From Acinetobacter guerrae (lineage in GTDB: Bacteria > Pseudomonadota > Gammaproteobacteria > Pseudomonadales > Moraxellaceae), in assembly GCF_009372255.1 (NCBI RefSeq), contig NZ_LXGN01000004.1:62001-126000 (forward strand): a stretch of DNA of 64,000 nt, given 5' to 3'. A program made the translations under genes and the position numbers. Below are positions 53,571-63,410 of the stretch, piece after piece; position 1 is the first letter of the stretch, and the number at the start of each line of letters is the position of its first letter. The notes under the pieces are model-generated. The model worked only from the letters and a program-made list of their open reading frames with translations. It did no database searches and was not told the DNA's origin.

Positions 53571-53724
53571 GTCGTCGCTCTCCACCGTGCTTGCCATTGG
53601 ACTGGGTAATTTGAATCTTATCCCGATTATAACGAATGTTTTACATAAAACTAATTTATCATTTTTATTAATTAAAAAACTTTTTGGAATGTTTTAATTT
53701 AGTTCTGGCGAACGAACCAATTCA

Positions 53725-53748
53725 ATGAATAATCTTTGATTTATTCAT
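53725..53748. promoter_or_regulatory. Palindrome between leuC and the divergent LysR gene
   Basis: Arms ATGAATAA (53725-53732) and TTATTCAT (53741-53748) around eight bases, with a further TGAATAAT at 53757-53764. The position 53 bp before the LysR start and 155 bp before leuC suits a LysR-type site controlling both. Confidence 0.5.
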
Positions 53749-53800
53749 ATTTTCTTTGAATAATAGATTTGATATAAAAAACTGTTATGAGTAGCCCCGT

Positions 53801-54676
53801 ATGAATCTTGCCGCCTTTGAAGCTTTTGTAAAAGTGATGGAAACTGGTTCAATTTCTCTAGCTGCTGAACAGTTGTTTATTACCCAGCCTGCTGTCACTA
53901 AGCGTATTCATAGTTTGGAAGAGTATTTTGGGGTCAAGCTGTTTGAATCTGCGGGTCGAGGCGTACAACCCACTCACGCAGCACACTCTCTGTTACCACG
54001 AGTAAAAAACTGGCTGAATGAACTAGGTGACATTCATTACACATTAAGCCATGAACATGACCAAGTACAAGGTCAGTTAAAAATTGGGACGAGTCATCAT
54101 ATTGGCTTACATCATCTTCCGCATTATTTAAAACAATATGTGCAGGAATTTCCTCAAGTCAAACTGGATGTGCATTTTGTCGATTCAGAACAGGCGCATG
54201 AACAAGTGTTGGCGGGTGATCTGGAACTGGCTTTTTTAACGCTCCCTCCACAAGGCGATGAACGCTTAAGCTATATGAATGTCTGGACAGATCCATTGGT
54301 GTTTGTTGCAGCGCCTTTTCACCCATTAGCACAACAGCATAATTTATCACTGGAAGATCTACTAAATTATCCAAGTTTATTGCCTGCGGCTCAAACCTAC
54401 ACCAGTCAAATCACATTGGCAGAATTTGAGAAGCATGGTTTAAAACCCAAAATCACCATGAGCAATAATCCACTTGAATCAATTCGGATGTTAGTTTCAA
54501 TAGGTTTGGGTTGGTCTGTCCTACCTAAAACATTGGTCAATCAAGATCTATATCAGCTTGATCTTAATATGGAATTACATCGTCAATTGGGAATGGTCTG
54601 GCATCCATCGCGTAGTCAATCCAAAGCGGCACAGGCCTTGATTGAGCTTATGCAACACCAAACTGAGCTTTTGTAA
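53801..54676 (+). CDS. LysR-family regulator divergent from leuC
   Basis: A 291-residue LysR protein: N-terminal winged helix-turn-helix (FEAFVKVMETGSISLAAEQL, TQPAVTKRI) and a periplasmic-binding-like effector domain (about 88-290). It faces away from leuC with an inverted repeat between them, so it is probably the local leu regulator, with 2-isopropylmalate or another pathway compound as effector. This is inference from position only. Confidence 0.88.
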   Translation: MNLAAFEAFVKVMETGSISLAAEQLFITQPAVTKRIHSLEEYFGVKLFESAGRGVQPTHAAHSLLPRVKNWLNELGDIHYTLSHEHDQVQGQLKIGTSHHIGLHHLPHYLKQYVQEFPQVKLDVHFVDSEQAHEQVLAGDLELAFLTLPPQGDERLSYMNVWTDPLVFVAAPFHPLAQQHNLSLEDLLNYPSLLPAAQTYTSQITLAEFEKHGLKPKITMSNNPLESIRMLVSIGLGWSVLPKTLVNQDLYQLDLNMELHRQLGMVWHPSRSQSKAAQALIELMQHQTELL

Positions 54677-54858
54677 GCGATCACTTTGTAAATAAGTCAC
54701 TACTCCTTTTTACTTAAATATAAAAAACCTCTACTCAAATAGGAGTAAGTTGGTCATTACCCCATGATTTATTCCAAATAAAGAATAATAAATCAGCTTT
54801 CTTGCAAATGCTGAATCATGGCTTGGTTATAAAATATTGCCCAACATGGAGTGCAAGC

Positions 54859-57057
54859 ATGCTGAACGAAGCCTCAAAAGTAAGCCATGAACAAAAGAAT
54901 AACGAGGAAATTACAACCTGTCATGCAACTCAAGCCAATCGTGCCTTAAAGCCTACAAAGCTGCTTCGGACACCTAATTTACGTGATCACGATAGCAACA
55001 GCATGCGCAGTATGATGCGGGATTACTTCTTAAATACTTTTAATAGTTATGAAAGCTTATTTGAATGTTTAGCCAACGATGATGCATTTTATAAAAAACC
55101 AATTTCGTTACGTCACCCGCTTATCTTCTATTATGGTCATACTGCTACTTTCTTTGTAAACAAGCTGTTATTGACACGCCTAATTGAACAGCGCGTAGAC
55201 CACAAAATGGAATCGATGTTTGCGGTCGGCGTCGATGAAATGAGTTGGGATGATCTGGACGATACCCATTATGAATGGCCAACTCCCCAACAAGTCAAAG
55301 CCTATCGCGATAAAGTTCGTCACCTCATATTAGATTTAATTGAACATGCACCACTGACCATGCCAATTGACTGGGATAATCCGTGGTGGGCAATCATCAT
55401 GGGTATTGAACATGAGCGGATTCATCTGGAAACATCTTCAGTTTTAATTCGCCAACATGATCTGGATTTTGTAAAACCGCATCCACGTTGGCAAGCAAAC
55501 ACCCAAAGTAATCATCCCCCCGAAAATATGCTGCTTAAAGTGCCTGAGGGAAAAGTTTTTCTCAATAAGCAAAAAGATCATGCCTACTATGGTTGGGACA
55601 ATGAATACGGTCAGCACGAAGCAGATATTTCAAGCTTTGAAGCCTCAAAATATCTGGTCAGTAATCAGGAATATTTAGCCTTTGTTGAAGCACAAGGCTA
55701 TCAAACCCCAGAATACTGGCTAGAAGAAGGTCGTTCGTGGCTAGCGTTTAGCAAAGCGACCCATCCTACTTTCTGGATCAAGAAAAAACAGGGTTGGTTT
55801 TTACGTCTGATGACCGAAGAAGTTGCCATGCACTGGGACTGGCCTGTCGAAGTCAATTACCATGAAGCCAAAGCATTTTGTATATGGAAAAAAGCGACGA
55901 CAGGTTTAAATGTTCGCTTACCGACCGAAGATGAATGGTATCGGTTATACGATGTGACTGGATTAAAAGAATTGAATGCCTTTCCTGCCAATGCCAATAT
56001 TCATTTGGACCATGGTGCATCTTCCAGCCCGATTGACCAGTTCCAGCACGGTGATTTTTTTGACGTGCGTGGCAATGTCTGGCAATGGACAGAAACACCC
56101 ATTTATCCATTCGAGGGCTTTGATGTTCATCCGATTTATGACGATTTTACTACGCCCACTTTCGATGGGCAGCACAACTTAATTAAAGGCGGCTCATGGA
56201 TTTCTTGTGGGAATGAAAGTTTGTTTTCTTCCCGATATGCATTTCGCCGTCATTTTTTCCAACATGCAGGATTTCGCTACGTGATTTCAGAACAAAATGC
56301 CATACATCCAGACTCCCACTATGAAACAGACCAGTTGCTTTCACAATACGCGGAATTTCATTATGGCGATGAATATTTTGGAGTTAAAAACTTTTCCAAA
56401 GCACTGGTTGATTTAGCAATGCATACATTGGGAAATCGACCAAAAACCAAGGCGCTTGATATTGGCTGCGCGCTTGGTCGCGCAAGCTTTGAGTTAGCAC
56501 AACATTTTGACCACGTAACAGCTATCGATTTTTCCGCGCGTTTTATTCAGCATGGCGTACAACTCGCAAAAGGTGAAACTTTGCGCTACACCCTAACCAC
56601 CGAAGGTGAATTAGTAGATTATAAATCCTGTTCCTTACGTGATTTAGGTTTTGAATCTGTTCAAGATCAGGTCGAGTTTTATCAAGGTGATGCCTGTAAT
56701 CTCAAAAGTCATTTTACAGACTATGATTTTATTTTCGCATCCAACCTTATTGACCGTTTATATAGCCCAAGTAAATTTTTACAGCAGATTCATGAACGAC
56801 TCAAGATTGGCGGCGTTCTCATGTTGGCATCGCCATATACATGGCTAGAAGAACATACCCCACGTGAAGAATGGATTGGCGGGTTTAAAAAAGACGGCGA
56901 GAATTTCACTACGTTGGATGGATTACATGCCCTACTGGATCAACATTTTCGTTTAATTTCCGTACCACAAAAAGTCCCTTTCGTAATTCGGGAAACTGGA
57001 CATAAATTTCAACACACTTTATCGGAAGTGACGTTTTGGGAACGTATCAATGAATAG
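54859..57057 (+). CDS. ovoA: OvoA, 5-histidylcysteine sulfoxide synthase / 4-mercaptohistidine N-methyltransferase
   Basis: Makes the ovothiol skeleton: it joins cysteine to histidine with O2 and non-heme iron, and its C-terminal domain N-methylates the mercaptohistidine. The 732 residues contain a DinB-like domain (about 30-180), the iron-binding HX3HXE as HERIHLE (His185, His189, Glu191), an FGE-sulfatase domain (about 215-480) with RGNVWQWTETP and GGSWISCGNESLFSSRYAFRRHF-type ending, and a SAM-methyltransferase domain (about 525-732) with ALDIGCALGRASFELA. GGAG 7 bp upstream decides the ATG at 54859 over the TTG at 54802. The lyase OvoB is not in the window. Confidence 0.92.
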   Translation: MLNEASKVSHEQKNNEEITTCHATQANRALKPTKLLRTPNLRDHDSNSMRSMMRDYFLNTFNSYESLFECLANDDAFYKKPISLRHPLIFYYGHTATFFVNKLLLTRLIEQRVDHKMESMFAVGVDEMSWDDLDDTHYEWPTPQQVKAYRDKVRHLILDLIEHAPLTMPIDWDNPWWAIIMGIEHERIHLETSSVLIRQHDLDFVKPHPRWQANTQSNHPPENMLLKVPEGKVFLNKQKDHAYYGWDNEYGQHEADISSFEASKYLVSNQEYLAFVEAQGYQTPEYWLEEGRSWLAFSKATHPTFWIKKKQGWFLRLMTEEVAMHWDWPVEVNYHEAKAFCIWKKATTGLNVRLPTEDEWYRLYDVTGLKELNAFPANANIHLDHGASSSPIDQFQHGDFFDVRGNVWQWTETPIYPFEGFDVHPIYDDFTTPTFDGQHNLIKGGSWISCGNESLFSSRYAFRRHFFQHAGFRYVISEQNAIHPDSHYETDQLLSQYAEFHYGDEYFGVKNFSKALVDLAMHTLGNRPKTKALDIGCALGRASFELAQHFDHVTAIDFSARFIQHGVQLAKGETLRYTLTTEGELVDYKSCSLRDLGFESVQDQVEFYQGDACNLKSHFTDYDFIFASNLIDRLYSPSKFLQQIHERLKIGGVLMLASPYTWLEEHTPREEWIGGFKKDGENFTTLDGLHALLDQHFRLISVPQKVPFVIRETGHKFQHTLSEVTFWERINE

Positions 57058-57094
57058 GAAATAAAATGCTCAACCCATAAGGGTCATCGTGACA

Positions 57095-57188
57095 GGCGAC
57101 ATGGATGTCGCCACGCTGGATTGCGGTTGCAGGGATGCACCGTCAATCCAGCAAAAGATTTTTGTTACTTTTCATCTTTGAAAAGTAA
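57095..57188. repeat. Three-hairpin intergenic repeat module
   Basis: Three perfect stem-loops in a row: GGCGACAT/ATGTCGCC (57095-57112), CTGGATTG/CAATCCAG (57116-57151) and TTACTTTTCA/TGAAAAGTAA (57165-57188). The style matches dispersed intergenic repeats I associate with Acinetobacter genomes. There is no coding potential. It follows ovoA by about 40 bp and may also affect its mRNA end. Confidence 0.6.
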
Positions 57189-57285
57189 GGTATACATAAA
57201 ATAGACAACCTCGACCCAAATCTAAAAATGTAGAGATTCTTTGTTTAATCAAAGTACAAACTAAACCTATCTCTAGACTGAAAAC

Positions 57286-57936
57286 TTAAATCGACCAATC
57301 CTGAATATCCCAACCGTTCTCTTGCGCCAATGTCTCCAAACGATCATCTGGATTCACCGCAATCGCATGCGTTGCATACTCAAGTAAAAATCGATCATTG
57401 ATTGAATCTGAATAAGCCCAAGATTCATTCACTTGACGACCATCCAGCCATTGATCCAGACGAACCAATTTCCCCTGCTGATAACACGCCAATCCTGCGA
57501 CCTTGCCTGTATAAGCCCCTTCTACCACTTCGGCATTGGTGGCAATAATTTCGGTAATCCCAAACTCACGAAAAATAGGCGCGGTAATGAAATCACTGGT
57601 CGCGGTAATCCCCACAATCTCATGACCTAACTTTTTATGATGCTCAATCGCAGCAAAACCTTGTGGACGCATTTGTGGTCGAATCACCTTTTGCATAAAT
57701 AATTGATGCAGTTCAGTTAAATAAGCGCTGTCATGCTGAGTCAAAAACTGAAAAACAAACTCATTGTAGGCATACGGGTCAAGTTGCCCAGCTTTATAGT
57801 CTTCATAAAACTTATCATTCATCTGGCGATGATGTACGGGATCGACCAAACCTTCATTGACTAAAAATTCTCCCCAAGAATGGTCAGAATCTGTATTGAG
57901 TAAGGTGTGATCAAGATCAAACAAAGCCAATTTCAT
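57286..57936 (-). CDS. HAD-superfamily phosphatase (IB type)
   Basis: A 216-residue HAD hydrolase of the SerB-like subclass. The nucleophile motif DLDHTLLNTDSD (Asp7, Asp9), motif II in GITATSDF and motif III-IV AYSDSINDRFLLEYA are all present, with a helical cap at about 15-90. Substrates of this subclass include phosphoserine-like small molecules. Divergent from rppH-ptsP, the same neighbourhood as in pseudomonads. Confidence 0.9.
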   Translation of the reverse strand: MKLALFDLDHTLLNTDSDHSWGEFLVNEGLVDPVHHRQMNDKFYEDYKAGQLDPYAYNEFVFQFLTQHDSAYLTELHQLFMQKVIRPQMRPQGFAAIEHHKKLGHEIVGITATSDFITAPIFREFGITEIIATNAEVVEGAYTGKVAGLACYQQGKLVRLDQWLDGRQVNESWAYSDSINDRFLLEYATHAIAVNPDDRLETLAQENGWDIQDWSI

Positions 57937-58119
57937 GAAAATACTCGTTAAAACTGAAATTTAAGAAAAAAAATGTAAATCTATCTCCGCTAGTCGATAG
58001 AAATTCGTTAAGATCATAGCAATTTAAATGCATTTTACTTTGATCTTTTCGCGCTGGGCTTCAAGAGTGACCGCCCCCGATTTCAAAGTCAACGATATTG
58101 ATAAAATTTAGGTAGCCAA

Positions 58120-58620
58120 ATGATCGACTCTGAAGGTTTCCGACCCAACGTCGGGATCATTTTGGCAAATGATAACGGACAGGTTTTATGGGCAAAACGC
58201 ATTGGTCACAATGCTTGGCAATTTCCACAAGGAGGAATCCAGTTTGGAGAAACACCTGAACAGGCACTTTACCGTGAACTGAGAGAAGAGGTCGGCTTAT
58301 TGCCCCAACATGTCCAGATTATTGCGCAAACCAAAGGTTGGCTGCGTTATCGTTTGCCACACCGATACATTCGACCGGACTCAGATCCCGTATGTATCGG
58401 ACAAAAACAAAAATGGTTTTTACTGAAGTTGACTGCACCTGCGGGTAATATTCAGTTAAACCTCTCTGACCCAGCCGAATTTGATGAATGGCAATGGGTG
58501 AGCTATTGGTATCCATTGGGTCAGGTGGTGAACTTCAAACGTGATGTTTACCGCCGAGCCATGATGGAGTTGTGCATGTTATTGCCACAACAACAATCGG
58601 CTGAAAAATCACTTCTTTAG
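58120..58620 (+). CDS. rppH: RNA pyrophosphohydrolase
   Basis: Removes pyrophosphate from the 5' end of mRNA and so starts RNase E-dependent decay. The 166-residue protein has the family start [15 protein letters not shown] and a full Nudix box (residues 38-60: GX5EX7REUXEEXGU with REL-x-EE). It is longer than the minimal Nudix fold but normal for RppH. AGG lies before the start. ptsP follows 69 bp later. Confidence 0.95.
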   Translation: MIDSEGFRPNVGIILANDNGQVLWAKRIGHNAWQFPQGGIQFGETPEQALYRELREEVGLLPQHVQIIAQTKGWLRYRLPHRYIRPDSDPVCIGQKQKWFLLKLTAPAGNIQLNLSDPAEFDEWQWVSYWYPLGQVVNFKRDVYRRAMMELCMLLPQQQSAEKSLL

Positions 58621-58689
58621 CAAGTGATTTTTTGACTGAGTGCTGTTATAACATCACTAAGCGCGATTTACTTTTTGGAGCATACATTC

Positions 58690-60981
58690 ATGTCAAACAT
58701 GCAACTCGACACCTTAAGACGGATTGTTCAAGAGATCAATGCGTCGGTGAGCTTGCATGATTCACTGGATATTATGGTCAATCAGGTCGCCGATGCCATG
58801 AAAGTTGATGTCTGTTCCATCTATTTACTGGATGAACGCAATCAACGCTATCTTTTAATGGCATCAAAAGGACTTAACCCAGATTCAGTCGGTCATGTGT
58901 CATTACACGTCGGTGAGGGTTTAGTTGGCTTAGTTGGACAGCGCGAAGAAATCGTCAACCTCGAAAATGCCTCTAAGCACGAACGCTTTGCCTATTTACC
59001 TGAAACAGGTGAAGAAATTTATCACTCCTTCCTTGGTGTCCCTGTCATGTATCGCCGTAAGGTGATGGGTGTATTGGTGGTTCAAAATAAACAACCTCAG
59101 GACTTTAGTGAAGCAGCAGAATCGTTTTTGGTAACGTTGTGCGCCCAACTTTCAGGCGTGATTGCACATGCTCATGCTGTAGGGAATATTGATGTCTTTC
59201 GTAAGCCGACCTCAGGTGCTGCTTATAAAACCTTTCAAGGTGTTTCTGGCGCGGGAGGAATTGCTTTAGGTCGTGCGATTGTGCTTTATCCTCCTGCTGA
59301 TTTAGCTGCTGTTCCTGACCGTGAAGCAGAAGATATCAGTGACGAATTGCAACTCTTGGATCAAGCCATTCTTTCAGTACGCACTGAAATTCAATCTCTT
59401 GATGAAAAGATGCAAGACTCACTGATGTCAGAAGAACGCGCACTTTTTAGCGTCTTTCTACGGATGCTAGATGAAAATGCGCTGCCTGCCGAGATTAAAG
59501 AACTGATTCGGGCAGGAAACTGGGCACAAGGTGCGGTACGCCGTGTGATTGATAAACACATCAATCTGTTTGCGCAAATGGAAGATGATTATTTGCGTGA
59601 ACGCGTTTCAGATTTAAAAGATCTTGGGCGACGGATTTTGGCCTCATTACAGGAAGCCGATTCCAGTCACCGTGAAATCAGTCCTGATAGCATTATTATT
59701 GGTGAAGAAATCAGCACAGCCGCACTTGTAGAATTGCCTGTCGATAACATTGCTGCCATTGTCACCACAGAAGGCGCGGCAAATTCACATATGGTGATTG
59801 TGGCACGTGCATTGGGCATTCCAACCGTGGTTGGTGTCACCGAGCTGCCAATTAACACGCTTGATGATGCTGAAATGATTGTCGATGCTTATCAGGGACG
59901 TGTTTTTATCAATCCCCCACGACGGATGCGCCAACGTTATAAAGAGATTCAAAAAGAAGAAGAACAAATCGCCAAAGATTTAAAACAGTACGAAACCCGT
60001 GATGCAATTACGCCTGATGGTGTCGCAGTCCGTTTATATGTCAATACAGGCTTAATGATCGATGTCGTTCGCGGCGTACAACGTGGTGCCAAAGGCGTGG
60101 GCTTGTACCGCAGTGAAATTCCATTTATGTTGCGTGATCGCTTCCCTGGCGAAGAAGAACAACGCGCCATGTATCGTCAACAACTCAGTCACTTTGCCAA
60201 CAAACCTGTGACCATGCGCACACTGGACATTGGTGCAGATAAAGACCTACCTTATTTTAGTATTGAGGAAGAAAACTCGGCACTTGGCTGGCGTGGTTTA
60301 CGCTTTACCCTTGATCATCCAGAGATTTTCTCGACACAGGTTCGCGCAATGCTCAAAGCAAGCATTGGCTTAAATAACCTGCATATTTTATTGCCAATGG
60401 TGACGAGCGTCAGTGAAGTCGAAGAAGTCTTGTATTTATTGGAACGCGACTGGATCGCAGTACAGGAAGAAGAACAGGTTAAAATCACCAAACCCAAAAT
60501 TGGGATTATGGTCGAAGTTCCAAGCGTACTGTTGCAGATCGATGAGTTTTCAGAATTGGTCGACTTTTTCTCTGTGGGATCAAATGACCTGATTCAATAT
60601 CTACTGGCGGTTGACCGTAATAACCCTCGCGTTTCTAGCGTTTATTCACACTTTCATCCATCGGTATTACGTGCTTTGCAACGTCTGGTTAAAGAATGCC
60701 ATAAATATGAAAAGCCTGTGAGTATTTGTGGCGAAATGGCAGGAGATCCTTTCTCGGCAATTTTATTGATGGCAATGGGTTTCAATACACTCTCCATGAG
60801 TTCGAGTAATATTTTACGTGTCCGCAAGGCGATTTGCCATGTACCCATGAGTGATGCAGAAAAGTTACTGAGCGAAGTCGTTAAAATGAATAATCCATTG
60901 ATGGTTAAAAGCTGGATGGAATATTATTTTAAAAAGCATGGCTTGGGCGATATGGTCAAATCCAATCGTTTATCCGTTTAA
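58690..60981 (+). CDS. ptsP: Phosphoenolpyruvate-protein phosphotransferase, nitrogen PTS (EI-Ntr)
   Basis: First enzyme of the nitrogen-related PTS. The 763 residues comprise an N-terminal GAF domain (about 10-165), which in other bacteria binds glutamine, the EI N-terminal domain with the phosphorylated histidine in EGAANSHMVI (His367) and the PEP-binding barrel with GLYRSEIPF, TLDIGADKDLPYF and VGSNDLIQYLLAVDRNN. The ATG at 58690 has GGAG 9 bp upstream; a TTG at 58675 is rejected. Follows rppH as in many gammaproteobacteria. Confidence 0.96.
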   Translation: MSNMQLDTLRRIVQEINASVSLHDSLDIMVNQVADAMKVDVCSIYLLDERNQRYLLMASKGLNPDSVGHVSLHVGEGLVGLVGQREEIVNLENASKHERFAYLPETGEEIYHSFLGVPVMYRRKVMGVLVVQNKQPQDFSEAAESFLVTLCAQLSGVIAHAHAVGNIDVFRKPTSGAAYKTFQGVSGAGGIALGRAIVLYPPADLAAVPDREAEDISDELQLLDQAILSVRTEIQSLDEKMQDSLMSEERALFSVFLRMLDENALPAEIKELIRAGNWAQGAVRRVIDKHINLFAQMEDDYLRERVSDLKDLGRRILASLQEADSSHREISPDSIIIGEEISTAALVELPVDNIAAIVTTEGAANSHMVIVARALGIPTVVGVTELPINTLDDAEMIVDAYQGRVFINPPRRMRQRYKEIQKEEEQIAKDLKQYETRDAITPDGVAVRLYVNTGLMIDVVRGVQRGAKGVGLYRSEIPFMLRDRFPGEEEQRAMYRQQLSHFANKPVTMRTLDIGADKDLPYFSIEEENSALGWRGLRFTLDHPEIFSTQVRAMLKASIGLNNLHILLPMVTSVSEVEEVLYLLERDWIAVQEEEQVKITKPKIGIMVEVPSVLLQIDEFSELVDFFSVGSNDLIQYLLAVDRNNPRVSSVYSHFHPSVLRALQRLVKECHKYEKPVSICGEMAGDPFSAILLMAMGFNTLSMSSSNILRVRKAICHVPMSDAEKLLSEVVKMNNPLMVKSWMEYYFKKHGLGDMVKSNRLSV

Positions 60982-61005
60982 ATTGACCCAACTAAGATTC
61001 TCATA

Positions 61006-61038
61006 AATAAGGGCACATCGATTGTGCCCTTATTTTTT
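61006..61038. terminator. Bidirectional terminator, ptsP / aidB
   Basis: Perfect 12-bp stem AATAAGGGCACA / TGTGCCCTTATT with loop TCGAT and a T run. Confidence 0.9.
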
Positions 61039-61056
61039 ACTTCAATTGAGCGTTTT

Positions 61057-62721
61057 TTAGATTGGTAAGCTACGCTCTAATATCTGCTGTACTATTCTTG
61101 CGTCTGGATCTGTTTCTGGCATTAAAATTAATCCTGTCACACGACCATGAAACATACTATAACGCGACTGGATAAAAGTATTTGCAACTTCATCAGGTGC
61201 AAAACGTTTTAATAATACGGCTTGAGCAAGTATTACTAAACGACTCACAAAACTTCTTGCCATAAATTGCAGTTGTTCAGGCGATTGTTTTAAAACATCC
61301 AACAGTTCATTAACTTCATTGTGCAGTTGTGGCACCTGTGAGGTCACGTCATAAAAAGATTCAAATAAAGTCTGAATCGATGCTGGATGACGTTGAATCG
61401 CGCGTAATACATCCAGACACATGACATTACCCGAACCCTCCCAAATTGAATTGACAGGTGCTTCTTTAAATAGTCGTGCCATAATTCCAGTTTCGACATA
61501 ACCATTACCGCCAAACACTTCCATCGCCTCACCCGTAAGTTCAACGGCGCGCTTACAAATCCAGAACTTTGCAGCAGGGGTCATGATACGTGCCCATGCC
61601 TGTGACAGTTCATCCTGATCTTGATAACTCGCAGCTAAATGCATGCTGAGTTGGACTGCTGCTTCACTTTCTAAGGCCAAATCTGTCAAAACAGCCTGCA
61701 TTAAAGGCTGATCAGCGAGGACTTTGCCAAATGCCTTGCGCTGACGCGTATAAGCAATACATTGCACCAAAGCCTGACGCAAAATGGCAGAACTTCCCAC
61801 GACACACGTCAACCGAGTATATGCTGCCATTTCTATGATGGTCGGAATCCCTCGCCCTTCCTCTCCAATCATAATGCCCCATGCATCATGAAACTCAACT
61901 TCACTGCTTGAATTACTACGATTCCCTACTTTGTCTTTAAGACGCTGAATATGCACACTGTTTTTTGTGCCATCTTCTAACCAGCGCGGAACATAGAAAC
62001 AACCTATTCCATCTGTCGGGGTTTGTGCGACCACTAAATGTGCATCGGACATCGGGGCAGAAAAAAACCATTTATGCCCTGTGAGTAAGTATTGCTGCCC
62101 CCGACCAGAAGTTGCAATCGGTTTCGCCAAAGTTTGGTTGGCACGAACATCTGAGCCACCTTGTTTCTCAGTCATACCCATGCCAATCCAGATCGATGAT
62201 TTTTCTGAAATTGGCACATCACGCTCATCATAGTTTGTCGATAACAGCTTTTCTCCTAACTGTTGCCACAACTTCGGCTCACGTTGTAATAAAGGAATAG
62301 CCCCTAAAGTCATGGCATTTGGACATAGATTTCCACATTCAACTTGTCCACTAAGGTAAAACCGTGCAGCCCAATCGACCCAATTTGTTTTAGACTGCGC
62401 CGCAATAAACGGATGCGCATGTACGCCATATTGACGATTTAACTTCATCCACGCATGCCATGCAGGATGGAACTCCAGATCATCGATTCGACGACCACGT
62501 GCATCAAAAGACTGCAATTCTGGCGTATGTCGATTGGCTTGATCTGCCAACATATAAGCCTGAGCTGAGCCAAGTTTTTCAGCAAAATCTGTAAGTAATG
62601 CTTGATCCTGGCTGCCATAACGTTTCATGATTTCTTGTAAAACAGGATCCGTTCGATATAAATTATAGTTCTGTAGCTCATCAAACTGATTTTTGATCTG
62701 GTGGGTGGTCCATGCATTCAT
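61057..62721 (-). CDS. aidB: AidB-type acyl-CoA dehydrogenase family protein
   Basis: A 554-residue flavoprotein closely following E. coli AidB from end to end: FDARGRRIDDLEFHPAWH near residue 73, GMGMTEKQGGSDV, LTGHKWFFSAPMSDAHLV, RLKDKVGNRSNSSSEVEF and the end block APVNSIWEGSGNVMCLDVLR. AidB belongs to the alkylation-damage adaptive response in E. coli and binds DNA; some relatives act as isovaleryl-CoA dehydrogenases. AAGGA precedes the ATG. There is no ada or alkB nearby; instead a TetR gene diverges from it, so regulation probably differs from E. coli. Confidence 0.9.
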   Translation of the reverse strand: MNAWTTHQIKNQFDELQNYNLYRTDPVLQEIMKRYGSQDQALLTDFAEKLGSAQAYMLADQANRHTPELQSFDARGRRIDDLEFHPAWHAWMKLNRQYGVHAHPFIAAQSKTNWVDWAARFYLSGQVECGNLCPNAMTLGAIPLLQREPKLWQQLGEKLLSTNYDERDVPISEKSSIWIGMGMTEKQGGSDVRANQTLAKPIATSGRGQQYLLTGHKWFFSAPMSDAHLVVAQTPTDGIGCFYVPRWLEDGTKNSVHIQRLKDKVGNRSNSSSEVEFHDAWGIMIGEEGRGIPTIIEMAAYTRLTCVVGSSAILRQALVQCIAYTRQRKAFGKVLADQPLMQAVLTDLALESEAAVQLSMHLAASYQDQDELSQAWARIMTPAAKFWICKRAVELTGEAMEVFGGNGYVETGIMARLFKEAPVNSIWEGSGNVMCLDVLRAIQRHPASIQTLFESFYDVTSQVPQLHNEVNELLDVLKQSPEQLQFMARSFVSRLVILAQAVLLKRFAPDEVANTFIQSRYSMFHGRVTGLILMPETDPDARIVQQILERSLPI

Positions 62722-62789
62722 CTTTTTTGTCCTTCATGTTTTATCACAGTATAGAAACAAATCAGCTTTGAATTGTTCGGGTTTAATTT

Positions 62790-63410
62790 ATGAAAATAAA
62801 CAGTATCAAAGTGCGTAGAAAGCCCAAGCAGTCAAGAGCCAGATTTACTCAGGATGCACTGGTAGATAGCTTTGTTCAGCTTTTGCTGGAAAAAGAAGCC
62901 ACTGCGATCACGATTCGGGAAATTACCGATCTGGCAGGTGTTGGTCTGGGGACTTTTTATGAGTATTTCAGTCAGAAAGAAGATTTACTCGCACTGACTA
63001 TTCATCATTATGTGCAGCGTAATGCTCATGCATTACAACAAGCAACCGAAACTGCTCTTAAACAGAATACCAATCTAAAGACATACATTAATACCCTAAT
63101 CCATTTGCAAATTGCTTCTATTGCTGAAAAAAGTCATCTCTGGCAAAAATTGTTTTTATTAGAACGACAAATTTCAAATATCGATATTTATCAAAAGCAT
63201 TATTTACAACATGTCCAAACTTGGTGTTTTGCCCTCAAACAACATCCTGATCATACCCTTATAGATGTTGAATCGCTTGCACTAAATATTCATCGTATTA
63301 GCTATGGTTTTATTTCCCAAGCCCTTCTGGTTTCTCAGCGAACACCTGACTGGAAATTAATTGAACAAGATATTCAGATGGCAATTTATGGATTTGTCCA
63401 AACAGTTTGA
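62790..63410 (+). CDS. TetR-family regulator divergent from aidB
   Basis: A 206-residue TetR protein with the helix-turn-helix at about residues 25-65 (TIREITDLAGVGLGTFYEYFSQKEDL). It starts with a short basic tail RRKPKQSRAR. Only 68 bp separate its start from aidB, so the two promoters overlap and it most likely controls aidB. The ligand is unknown; no ribosome-binding site is obvious. Confidence 0.87.
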   Translation: MKINSIKVRRKPKQSRARFTQDALVDSFVQLLLEKEATAITIREITDLAGVGLGTFYEYFSQKEDLLALTIHHYVQRNAHALQQATETALKQNTNLKTYINTLIHLQIASIAEKSHLWQKLFLLERQISNIDIYQKHYLQHVQTWCFALKQHPDHTLIDVESLALNIHRISYGFISQALLVSQRTPDWKLIEQDIQMAIYGFVQTV

